Assembly (NCBI GenBank): GCA_904420015.1
Contig: CAJFTS010000012.1
Coordinates: 1 to 64,000 of the forward strand
Reading direction: 5' to 3'
Source of the DNA: an uncultured Clostridia bacterium
Lineage (GTDB): Bacteria; Bacillota; Clostridia; Oscillospirales; Acutalibacteraceae
Length of the DNA stretch: 64,000 nucleotides
Below the pieces are notes generated by a model. That model was not told the DNA's origin, ran no database searches, and saw nothing but the letters and a program-made list of their open reading frames with translations. A program made the position numbers and the translations under genes. Below are positions 1-10,092 of this stretch, one piece after another (position 1 is the first letter of the stretch; each line of letters opens with the position of its first letter).

Positions 1-435
1 ACACATTTGCAAAAATTCCTTTTGGAACTTGGCAGAGGTTTTTCATTTGTAGCGCGGCAGAAAAGAATAACATTTGATGGACGTCATTTTAGAATTGACC
101 TTGTATTTTATAATTACATCTTAAAATGTTTTGTGTTGATTGATTTAAAGGTTGGAGATTTAACACATCAGGATTTAGGACAGATGCAGATGTATGTTCA
201 TTATTATGAACGAGAACTTATGAATGAAGGAGACAATCCGCCGATTGGTATTGTTTTGTGTGCAGATAAAAGTGAGTCTGTAGTTAAGTATACGTTACCT
301 GAAAATGAAACACAGATTTTTGCTTCAAAATACAAATTGTATTTACCAAGCGAGGAAGAATTGCTACGTGAATTAAAGCAGGAATACCAAGCATTGGAAT
401 CTATTAAGACAGTAGAAGAAAATATTGGTAATTAG
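1..435 (+). CDS. C-terminal part of DUF1016/YhcG-type PDDEXK nuclease domain protein (truncated by window start)
   Basis: Frame is open from base 1; FLLELGRGFSFVARQKRITFDGRHFRIDLVFYN...LIDLKVGDLTHQDLGQMQMYVHYYE is typical of the DUF1016 C-terminal nuclease domain (D...LK PDDEXK-like core). Confidence 0.8.
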   Translation, partial: THLQKFLLELGRGFSFVARQKRITFDGRHFRIDLVFYNYILKCFVLIDLKVGDLTHQDLGQMQMYVHYYERELMNEGDNPPIGIVLCADKSESVVKYTLPENETQIFASKYKLYLPSEEELLRELKQEYQALESIKTVEENIGN

Positions 436-670
436 GAGTAGATTTTGCATTAAGGTGATACAAAATTGATAGAATCTATATTTTGTGGGAAAAGGGATGT
501 GCGAGCAGTATTAGTATTGTATAAATATTGCCCATATTTCCGTAATTTTGTGGGGATATGTTTTAATTTGGTACTCATGTGGAGACGGTTGTACTTTTGT
601 CCCGGATTATACCGAAAGGGGTATTTTAAAGGAGGCGGCCCCCCAATCCCGTCGTGATAAGGGCGGTACA

Positions 671-712
671 AAAAACCGGACAAGCCTGCCATGGCAGGCT
701 TGTCCGGTTTTT
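671..712. terminator. Perfect 42-nt palindrome, probable bidirectional terminator
   Basis: aaaaaccggacaagcctgcca/tggcaggcttgtccggttttt: 21-nt arms, no spacer, A-tract before and T-tract after. Confidence 0.6.
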
Positions 713-1425
713 CTTTTGTAAAAGTCAACGACCGGCTCTGCCGGTGGAGATGTCCCGCAAAAAAGCGTTCGCTATAAGCATCGAGGGAAGCGAGCTGCTT
801 AAAGCCAGCCTAATGGTGACGAAAGGCTTCCGTTAAAATGGGGATTCGCCTGTTTACGGGCCGCGGGGCAAGTGATGCAAGTGAAATCAATTTCTGTGCA
901 TCTTGAGACGCTTGCTGGTAATAAGCCCTTCTAGGGCTTTTCATGCCTCCGGCTTTGCCGGTGGTTTTAACTTATCGGGGACCACCGGCTTCACTGATGG
1001 TTCCCAAAAAATCGTTCGCTTTTAGATTTAAGCGGATTCGAATAAAAAGCCCGTATATGAACGGGAGGAGACGTCCATGGGTAAGGCTGTTCACGGGCGG
1101 CAGGGCATTGGATTCCAACGGCAGAAGATTTCGATGCCAGCCGGTATTATGGCCCTGCCAGGGCCTATGAAAGCCACCGCTCTTAGCTGGTTGTCGTGAT
1201 TGGAACGAGCTGTTTTGCAAAAAATGACAGAATCGTTGCGCTGGCGGGCTTTAAGCACTTTAGGCGGTAATAGGAGAAGGGAGAATAATCGGCCGCAAAA
1301 ACAGACGGACATGCTCAAAAGAAAAAGGCCCAATGGGGCGTTCCCGGCAGGCGCCCGACCGCCTGCCCTTGCGTTTGCACGAAAAACCCCCAGTCTGAAA
1401 GATACCCGGACCGGGATTAGTGACA

Positions 1426-1794
1426 CTAGCTGTTGCGTTGTGCGTGCGCCTTAATGGCTTCAAAGCTTTCGCTGCTGATGACGTGCTCAATGCGGCAGGC
1501 GTCCTTGACAGCGGTATCCGGATCCACGCCCAGCGCCACCAGCCAATTGGACAATAAGGTGTGGCGTTCATACATTTTTTCGGCGATTTGGCGTCCGGCA
1601 TCCAGCAGGATCAGACAGCCGTCTGCGTCTACCTCAATATAACCGTTTTCCCTGAGGTTTTTCATCGCAATGCTGACGCTGGGCTTAGAAAATCCCAGCT
1701 CGTTGGCCACGTCGATGGAACGGACCATGCCCTTGCGTTTTTGCAGCATCAGGATGGTCTCCAAATAATTCTCAGCCGATTCTTGTATTTTCAT
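1426..1794 (-). CDS. DtxR/MntR-family metal-dependent transcriptional repressor
   Basis: MKIQESAENYLETILMLQKRKGMVRSIDVANELGFSKPSVSIAMKNLRENGYIEV wHTH plus dimerization domain; divergent from feoA. Confidence 0.9.
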   Translation of the reverse strand: MKIQESAENYLETILMLQKRKGMVRSIDVANELGFSKPSVSIAMKNLRENGYIEVDADGCLILLDAGRQIAEKMYERHTLLSNWLVALGVDPDTAVKDACRIEHVISSESFEAIKAHAQRNS

Positions 1795-1937
1795 CTTGCA
1801 CCACCCTAATTTCAACAGATTCGTTATAATTCACAAATTATATTTTATAGTATAGCACATTTATACACGCAAATGCAAGCAAAAGAGGATGGACGAAGGA
1901 TGTCGGAAAAAAGGAGGGATATTTTTTGGAAAAGCCC

Positions 1938-2023
1938 TTGACAAATGCATTAGCGGGAGCTAACATAGATACGGTTAGTAAGTACTAACCATTTATTTGT
2001 GTTTTTGGTTAGCGTATGCTTAC
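1938..2023 (+). promoter_or_regulatory. feo promoter (TTGACA-N17-TAACAT) with overlapping TTAG-N6-CTAA operators
   Basis: TTGACA 1938-1943, TAACAT 1961-1966; TTAGCGGGAGCTAA 1950-1963, TTAGTAAGTACTAA 1975-1988, near-match TTAGCGTATGCTTA 2009-2022. Confidence 0.7.
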
Positions 2024-2042
2024 TGAAAGGCGGGGGTGAAAT

Positions 2043-2255
2043 ATGATGCCGTTAACGCTTGCAAATGTTGGCGAGGAAAACCTAATTCGTAAGGTGGGCG
2101 GCAATCCAGAGGTACGGGCGCATCTGGAAAATCTCGGTTTTGTAGCAGGAGGAAATGTCACGATCATTTCCACCATTGCGGGCAATCTCATCGTCAATGT
2201 GAAGGATTCCCGTGTGGCGATCAGCCGCGAAATGGCCAGCAAAATTATGGTGTAA
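2043..2255 (+). CDS. feoA: FeoA family ferrous iron transport protein (first copy)
   Basis: MMPLTLANVGEENLIRKVGGNPEVRAHLENLGFVAGGNVTIIS; FeoA SH3-like fold. Confidence 0.9.
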   Translation: MMPLTLANVGEENLIRKVGGNPEVRAHLENLGFVAGGNVTIISTIAGNLIVNVKDSRVAISREMASKIMV

Positions 2256-2285
2256 GCCATTTTAGTCAGCAAGGAGGAAACATAC

Positions 2286-2507
2286 ATGAGAACGTTGAGA
2301 CAGGCAAAGGTGGGCGACGTGGCCACGGTGGTTAAGCTCCACGGGGAAGGCGCGGTCAAACGCCGCATCATGGATATGGGGATCACAAAGGGAACCCAGG
2401 TCCAGGTGCGGAAAGTGGCGCCGCTGGGCGATCCGGTCGAGGTGACCGTTCGCGGCTACGAGCTCTCGATCCGCAAGTCGGACGCGGAAATGATTGAGGT
2501 ACAGTAA
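2286..2507 (+). CDS. feoA: FeoA family ferrous iron transport protein (second copy)
   Basis: MRTLRQAKVGDVATVVKLHGEGAVKRRIMDMGITKGTQVQVRKVAPLGDPVEVTVRGYELSIRK. Confidence 0.93.
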   Translation: MRTLRQAKVGDVATVVKLHGEGAVKRRIMDMGITKGTQVQVRKVAPLGDPVEVTVRGYELSIRKSDAEMIEVQ

Positions 2508-2550
2508 GGAGAAAAGGGGGCTTTGCTGCCCCGTTTTTTTCGCGCAAAGG

Positions 2551-2564
2551 TTAGCTGTGACTAA
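2551..2564. promoter_or_regulatory. TTAG-N6-CTAA motif between feoA2 and feoB
   Basis: ttagctgtgactaa; same half-sites and spacing as the feo promoter operators. Confidence 0.45.
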
Positions 2565-2590
2565 TTACATAGGGAAAGGAACGACGCGGC

Positions 2591-5002
2591 ATGGATATCC
2601 GAATTGCCTTAGCGGGCAACCCGAACAGCGGAAAAACTACCCTGTTCAATGCATTGACCGGCGCAAACCAGTTTGTGGGAAACTGGCCGGGCGTTACGGT
2701 GGAAAAGAAGGAAGGAAAACTGAAGAAACACAGCAATGTGGTCATCATGGACCTTCCCGGTATTTATTCTCTCTCCCCTTACACCTTGGAAGAGGTGGTG
2801 GCGAGAAATTACCTGATTCAGGAGCGGCCGGATGCGATTTTAAACATCATCGACGGCACGAACCTCGAGCGCAATCTCTACCTGACTACTCAGCTGACGG
2901 AGCTGGGCATTCCGGTAGTGGTGGCGGTCAACATGATGGATGTCGTTAAGAAAAACGGCGATCACATCCATATTGACGAGCTGTCCCGGCAGCTGGGCTG
3001 CAAGGTGGTGGAAATTTCCGCCTTGAAGGGTACCGGCACGATGCAGGCGGCGGAGGAAGCCGTGAAGGCGGCTGCCAACACCAAGACGATTCCGCAGCAC
3101 AGCTTCAGCGGCCCGGTGGAGCACGCCATCGCTCACATTGAGGAAGCGGCGGTTCACAACCTGCCTGCCGAACAGCAGCGCTGGTACGCCATCAAGATTT
3201 TTGAGCGGGACGAAAAGGTTCTGTCTCAGCTGAAGCTTAGCAAAACCGTTCTCGATCACATTGAGGAAGATATCCTTGCGGCGGAAAAAGAACTCGACGA
3301 CGATGCGGAAAGCATCATCACCAACGAGCGGTATCTTTACATCGCCTCCATCATCAAGGGGTGTTATAAGAAAAAGAACCGCGGCAAGCTTACCACCTCC
3401 GACAAAATCGATAAGGTGGTAACCAACCGGTGGCTTGCCCTGCCGATTTTTGCGGTGGTCATGTTTATCGTATATTATCTTTCGGTGTCCACGGTGGGCA
3501 CCTGGGCCACCGACTGGGCCAACGACGGATTGTTCGGCGACGGCTATCACCTGTTTGCCATCGGCTCGGCCGAGTATGAGGAGGCGGCGGAGGAATATGT
3601 CATTCCGGGCGCCGTCGTGGAAGCCTTTGAATCCGCTGCGGAAGAGGCGGATGTGGATCCCGCCCAAGCGACCGATTTGACCACTACCGCTTACCTCTAT
3701 GACGACGACGGAAACGTAGAGGAAGAAATTCCGGTGGACTTCGCCGCTTATGAAGAAGCGGCCGCCATCGAAGAGCCGGATCCCGCCAATTACGGCGTTT
3801 GGGTGCCCGGCCTGCCCAGCCTCATTGGGGACGGCCTTAACGCAATCAACTGCGCCGACTGGCTCCAGGGCCTGATTCTCGACGGCATTGTGGGCGGTGT
3901 GGGCGCCGTGCTGGGCTTCGTTCCGCAGATGCTCGTGCTCTTCCTGCTGCTGGCGTTCCTGGAATCCTGCGGTTATATGGCGCGTATCGCCTTTGTTCTC
4001 GACCGTATCTTCCGGAAATTCGGCCTTTCCGGCAAGTCCTTCATCCCGATGCTCATCGGTACCGGCTGCGGGATCCCCGGCATCATGGCCTCCCGTACCA
4101 TTGAAAACGACCGGGATCGCAAGATGACCGTTATGACCACCACCTTTATTCCCTGCAGCGCGAAGCTCCCCATTATTGCGCTGATTGCCGGCGCTCTGTT
4201 CGGCGGAGCATGGTGGGTGGCGCCGAGCGCCTATTTTGTCGGCATTGCGGCCATCATCCTTTCCGGCATTATGCTTAAGAAAACCAAGATGTTTGCAGGC
4301 GATCCGGCTCCCTTTGTTATGGAGCTGCCCGCCTATCACTGGCCCACGGTGGGCAACATTCTGCGTTCCATGTGGGAGCGGGCCTGGTCCTTCATCAAGA
4401 AGGCCGGTACGGTTATCCTGCTTTCCGCCATCCTTCTGTGGTTCCTGCAGGGCTTCGGCTTTGAGGACGGCAGCTTCGGTATGGTTGAGGATCTCAACAA
4501 TTCCATCCTGGCGGTTATCGGCGGCGCAATTTCCTGGATCTTCTCTCCGCTCGGCTGGGGCGATTGGCAGGCGGCTGTGGCGTCCATCACCGGTCTCATT
4601 GCCAAGGAAAACGTGGTCAGCACCTTCGGTGTGCTCTACGGCGGCTTTGACGAAGTGGCTGAAAACGGCTGGCAGGTCTGGGCCAATATGCAGTCCTTCT
4701 TTACTCCGCTTTCGGCCTATTCCTTCCTGATCTTCAATCTCCTGTGCGCGCCCTGCTTTGCGGCTATCGGTGCCATCAAGCGGGAGATGAACAGCGCAAA
4801 GTGGACCTTCTTCGCCATCGGCTATCAGTGCGTGTTCGCTTATGCCATTTCGCTGGTGGTCTATCAGCTGGGTATGCTGTTTACGGGCAGTGGAAACGTC
4901 ATCGGATCCATCGTTGCCTTTGCCATTGTGGCGTTGATCCTGTTTATGCTCTTCCGTCCATATAAGGAGAGCAATACTCTCAAGACAAAGGTTAAGGTGT
5001 AA
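2591..5002 (+). CDS. feoB: Ferrous iron transport protein B
   Basis: GNPNSGKTTLFNALTG G1 motif; gate motifs CGYMARIAFVLDR and GTGCGIPGIMASRTIE. Confidence 0.97.
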   Translation: MDIRIALAGNPNSGKTTLFNALTGANQFVGNWPGVTVEKKEGKLKKHSNVVIMDLPGIYSLSPYTLEEVVARNYLIQERPDAILNIIDGTNLERNLYLTTQLTELGIPVVVAVNMMDVVKKNGDHIHIDELSRQLGCKVVEISALKGTGTMQAAEEAVKAAANTKTIPQHSFSGPVEHAIAHIEEAAVHNLPAEQQRWYAIKIFERDEKVLSQLKLSKTVLDHIEEDILAAEKELDDDAESIITNERYLYIASIIKGCYKKKNRGKLTTSDKIDKVVTNRWLALPIFAVVMFIVYYLSVSTVGTWATDWANDGLFGDGYHLFAIGSAEYEEAAEEYVIPGAVVEAFESAAEEADVDPAQATDLTTTAYLYDDDGNVEEEIPVDFAAYEEAAAIEEPDPANYGVWVPGLPSLIGDGLNAINCADWLQGLILDGIVGGVGAVLGFVPQMLVLFLLLAFLESCGYMARIAFVLDRIFRKFGLSGKSFIPMLIGTGCGIPGIMASRTIENDRDRKMTVMTTTFIPCSAKLPIIALIAGALFGGAWWVAPSAYFVGIAAIILSGIMLKKTKMFAGDPAPFVMELPAYHWPTVGNILRSMWERAWSFIKKAGTVILLSAILLWFLQGFGFEDGSFGMVEDLNNSILAVIGGAISWIFSPLGWGDWQAAVASITGLIAKENVVSTFGVLYGGFDEVAENGWQVWANMQSFFTPLSAYSFLIFNLLCAPCFAAIGAIKREMNSAKWTFFAIGYQCVFAYAISLVVYQLGMLFTGSGNVIGSIVAFAIVALILFMLFRPYKESNTLKTKVKV

Positions 5003-5022
5003 GGCAAAAGGAGGAAACGGAG

Positions 5023-5193
5023 ATGCTGGATTTTCTCGCAACAAACTGGGGTACGATTGCCGTCGGCGCGGCAGTGGCGGCGGTTGTGGTACTGGTCATT
5101 GTGAAACTGCGGCGGGATCGGAAAAAAGGCAGTTCCAGCTGCGGCTGCGGCTGTGACCATTGTCCTTCCTCGGGCATGTGCCATAAGAAATAG
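5023..5193 (+). CDS. FeoB-associated Cys-rich membrane protein (56 aa, not in ORF track)
   Basis: RBS gaggaaacgg-ag then MLDFLATNWGTIAVGAAVAAVVVLVIVKLRRDRKKGSSSCGCGCDHCPSSGMCHKK*. Confidence 0.9.
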   Translation: MLDFLATNWGTIAVGAAVAAVVVLVIVKLRRDRKKGSSSCGCGCDHCPSSGMCHKK

Positions 5194-5399
5194 CCGGTAC
5201 CTTACGGTGTCTCCTCCGTTTATTTGAATTATTTTTCATGCGGCGGAACGCGGGTCCCCTTTCCGCGTTCCGCCAGCAGACGGCTTTCATCGGCAAAGAA
5301 GGGTGCATGCAGTTGTGTTTGTCCTTTCATCGCGCAGTTTTTATGCGGATTTGAAAGGAATGAACCGCGAAAAGAGGGGGAAAATGAAAGCAAGAAGGG

Positions 5400-5419
5400 A
5401 CGGCGGACGCCGTTTTTTC
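5400..5419 (+). terminator. Rho-independent terminator after feoB unit
   Basis: acggcg ga cgccgt followed by ttttttctt. Confidence 0.55.
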
Positions 5420-5430
5420 TTCCACTGTGG

Positions 5431-5444
5431 TTAGTTATAACTAA
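5431..5444. promoter_or_regulatory. TTAG-N6-CTAA operator upstream of DUF2325-DUF3793-flavodoxin unit
   Basis: ttagttataactaa, core of the perfect palindrome gttagttataactaac. Confidence 0.6.
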
Positions 5445-5616
5445 CTAAATGAAGCCTTTCTCACTGGTTTTATCTACCCTTTCAGGGATAAGGGCTTGCC
5501 GCCCAAAAAGGCATTGCGTGACAGCAAACGGCGGCTTTTTCGCCTGTGAGGCATTGCAAAGGGAGAAGCGGCCCCATAACTCGAAATCACAGACGTGACA
5601 GATGAAAGGAGCAAAC

Positions 5617-5904
5617 ATGAGTATCGTAATTGTGGGCGGAAACGAGCGGATGGTCTGCCAATATCAGAACATCTGCAAGCAGTATGGATGCAAGGCCAAG
5701 GTATACCCAAAAGAAAACGGTTCGCTGCGTAAGAAGCTGGGATGCCCCGATCTTCTGATTTTGTTTACCAGCACCGTATCCCACAAGATGGTCATCAGCG
5801 CCTTCCAAGAGGCGAAACGAAACAATGTGCCGGTTGCGCGCGTGCACACCAGCAGCGCCACGGCCCTGCACTCGGTTTTGTCGGAACACTGTCTGAAGCG
5901 ATAA
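5617..5904 (+). CDS. DUF2325 domain protein
   Basis: MSIVIVGGNERMVCQYQNICKQYGCKAKVYPKENGSLRKKLGCPDLLILFTSTVSHKMV; RBS aaaggag upstream. Confidence 0.85.
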   Translation: MSIVIVGGNERMVCQYQNICKQYGCKAKVYPKENGSLRKKLGCPDLLILFTSTVSHKMVISAFQEAKRNNVPVARVHTSSATALHSVLSEHCLKR

Positions 5905-5924
5905 GAAAGGGGAAGGGTCTTTGG

Positions 5925-6473
5925 ATGGAACGGTATCTGATTGCACATTGCTCGCCTACCCTGGCGTCTTTAAAGACAGCGAATTTGTTCTGTTATCCTT
6001 ATTCCTGTGAACAGCAGCTGCGTGAACAGCTGGCCCAATGGAACGCCCGGCTGGGACGGAAAGGAATCTCCCTGCTTATATTGCGCCGCCGGGAGGGGAC
6101 AGCGCTGGTTTACGTCTTTCGAAAGGCGCGGCTGCAGGCGGATTTGTCCAATCCGGACACCGCTCGGTTTCTCCTTCGCTACGGCTATCGGTATCCCAAG
6201 GTAGAGGATGCCCTTCGGCGTTTAAAAAAACGACTCAAGCGATGCGATTCGTTTCCACATGAAATTGGTTTGTTTTTGGGATATCCTTTGGGAGATGTTG
6301 TTGGATTTATTCGAAATGAAGGGAAAAACTGCAAATGCACCGGGTGCTGGAAGGTGTATTGCGACGAATGGGAGGCCGTCAAGGCCTTTGAAAAGATGAA
6401 AAAATGCAAAGATGTCTACGCACGTCTTTGGAACCAAGGCAGGAGTGTTTGGCAGCTGACTGTGGCTGCTTGA
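5925..6473 (+). CDS. DUF3793 family protein
   Basis: MERYLIAHCSPTLASLKTANLFCY...HEIGLFLGYPLGDVVGFI...CKCTGCWKVYCDEWEA; follows DUF2325. Confidence 0.88.
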   Translation: MERYLIAHCSPTLASLKTANLFCYPYSCEQQLREQLAQWNARLGRKGISLLILRRREGTALVYVFRKARLQADLSNPDTARFLLRYGYRYPKVEDALRRLKKRLKRCDSFPHEIGLFLGYPLGDVVGFIRNEGKNCKCTGCWKVYCDEWEAVKAFEKMKKCKDVYARLWNQGRSVWQLTVAA

Positions 6474-6507
6474 CATAGAAAAATACATAGAAAGAGGTTA
6501 TGCCAAT

Positions 6508-6930
6508 ATGAGCAAGGTTGCAGTTGTCTACTGGAGCGGTACGGGAAACACCGAACAAATGGCCCAGAAGGTCGAGGAAGGCGCGAAGGCGGCGGGCGCC
6601 GAGGTTACGCTGCTGACTTCGGCGGAGTTTGGAGCCGATGCGATGGATCAGTATGACGCGGTGGCGTTTGGTTGTCCTTCCATGGGTGCCGAGCAGCTGG
6701 AGGAAAGCGAGTTTGAGCCCATGTTCTCCGCTTGCGAAGGAAAGCTCAAGGGAAAGAAAATCGCGCTCTTCGGTTCCTACGGCTGGGGCGACGGAGAATG
6801 GATGCGTACCTGGGAAGAGACGTGCATGGCCGACGGCGCGGTGCTCGCCTGCGACAGCGTGATCTGTAACGAGGCCCCCGATGAGGAGGCACAGGAGGCC
6901 TGTGTGAAGCTGGGCGAGGCGCTCGCGTAA
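6508..6930 (+). CDS. Flavodoxin
   Basis: MSKVAVVYWSGTGNTEQMAQKVEEGAKAAGAEV FMN-binding P-loop. Confidence 0.95.
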   Translation: MSKVAVVYWSGTGNTEQMAQKVEEGAKAAGAEVTLLTSAEFGADAMDQYDAVAFGCPSMGAEQLEESEFEPMFSACEGKLKGKKIALFGSYGWGDGEWMRTWEETCMADGAVLACDSVICNEAPDEEAQEACVKLGEALA

Positions 6931-7100
6931 GATGAAATGGGCGCAATCGCTCTTCTTTGTTGAGCTCTAGCGGGGAATGCAGAGCTTCCTATGCTTTTGA
7001 AAGGCGGATTGTCTGGCCGGCCCCCCTCCGGCCCGCTGCCGGAAAAAGGCGGATAATCGGGCTCCTCGCTCTCTTCGCTTTGTATGTTCGAATGTATGAG

Positions 7101-7138
7101 AAAGGCTGGTGCCGTCCATTGGGCGGTGCCGGCCTTTT
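7101..7138 (+). terminator. Terminator downstream of flavodoxin
   Basis: aaaggctggtgccg...cggtgccggcctttt hairpin with G-U pairs. Confidence 0.5.
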
Positions 7139-7258
7139 CCTGTTTGTCTTTTGTAATTTGTTGGACAGATGGACGCGAGGGGGTAAATATGCTACCATTG
7201 CCGTAGAGCGCCGAATGATGTGCGGTGCAATACGGAGCTACTTGATGGGAGGCATAGT

Positions 7259-7807
7259 ATGATCCTTTTGATCGGCGGCAGTTCTCATACAGGGAAAACA
7301 CTCTTGGCCCAGAAGCTTTTGGAGAGGGATCATTTTCCATACCTGTCCCTGGATCATCTCAAGATGGGCCTAATCCGAAGCGGACATTGCTCTTTGACGG
7401 CCCAAAGCACGGATCAGGAGCTGACCGGCTACCTCTGGCCGATTGCGGTGGAAATCATTCGCACAGCGCTGGAAAATAAGCAGAATCTCATTGTGGAGGG
7501 CTGTTATATTCCCTTTGACTATCGGCGTTATTTTCGCCATGAGGAAGCAAAGGAAATTCGCTATCTCTGTTTGATTTTCTCCCAAAAATATATCGAAGCC
7601 CACTATGACGATATCCTGCAATATGCCAATGTAATTGAGCATCGCCTTTGTGAAGAATCCTCCAAGGAAGGGCTGATCGAAGAAAACGCCTATCACCTTG
7701 CCATGTGCAAGGCGCATGGGCTGGAATACCTGCTCTTTGAGGAGGAATACCAGCTTCAATGGGATTGGAGGGACCCGGGTGCTGTCCGTTCATATGGCCG
7801 ATATTAA
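7259..7807 (+). CDS. P-loop kinase-like protein (2-phosphoglycerate kinase-like / AAA)
   Basis: MILLIGGSSHTGKTLLAQKLLERDHFPYLSLDHLKMGLIR Walker A. Confidence 0.65.
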   Translation: MILLIGGSSHTGKTLLAQKLLERDHFPYLSLDHLKMGLIRSGHCSLTAQSTDQELTGYLWPIAVEIIRTALENKQNLIVEGCYIPFDYRRYFRHEEAKEIRYLCLIFSQKYIEAHYDDILQYANVIEHRLCEESSKEGLIEENAYHLAMCKAHGLEYLLFEEEYQLQWDWRDPGAVRSYGRY

Positions 7808-8051
7808 ATAGACGAACGCACGGGAAACGCTCCGCTTCCCAGCTGCGCAGAGAAAGAATCGTGCGGTACGCGCAATTCCATAAAACCGCCTCCTCACATA
7901 GGGGGAATTTGCGGTGAGTGTTTATAAAGATAATATGAGCGCAAATGCTTTGAAATGGGTGCGGATTGGGGCGCCCTCCGTAAGGAAGGTGCCCCAAGGC
8001 TTTGTATCTCAAATAAAATATTGTTGTGTTTGAAGCGGTATAGCCCTACGG

Positions 8052-9791
<1,740 letters not shown>

Positions 9792-9819
9792 CGCCGTTGA
9801 AATTCAACGCTTTAAAGTG

Positions 9820-10092
9820 TTAATCTATTCTTTTCAATATAATTCTCTGCGTTTTTTCCTCTAAACTCTCGCTTGCGTTTTTGTCGAAACAAGTGCTTAC
9901 AGTATATACAGTACCGCCAATCTCCGTTTCAAAATTGATGGGGTAGGGATATTGGGTCTTGCGAAACCAGTTCATGCGCTCAGCCTTCGTCATAGCGGCA
10001 AGTATATCCGTTATTTCTTCAATAGCGGCGTGAATTTCTATGCCGTCATCAACGGCGTTTCCGTATTCGTCAAGATAAATCACATCTGTCAT
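9820..10092 (-). CDS. Small transposon-encoded protein of unknown function
   Basis: 90-aa ORF overlapping the end of the mob gene by 4 nt. Confidence 0.6.
   Translation of the reverse strand: MTDVIYLDEYGNAVDDGIEIHAAIEEITDILAAMTKAERMNWFRKTQYPYPINFETEIGGTVYTVSTCFDKNASESLEEKTQRIILKRID

Noticed and set aside
2840-5044. 734-aa open frame antisense to feoB
   Set aside because: High GC third positions leave antisense frames open; feoB on the + strand has all motifs and the antisense product is low-complexity His/Gly/Arg-rich.
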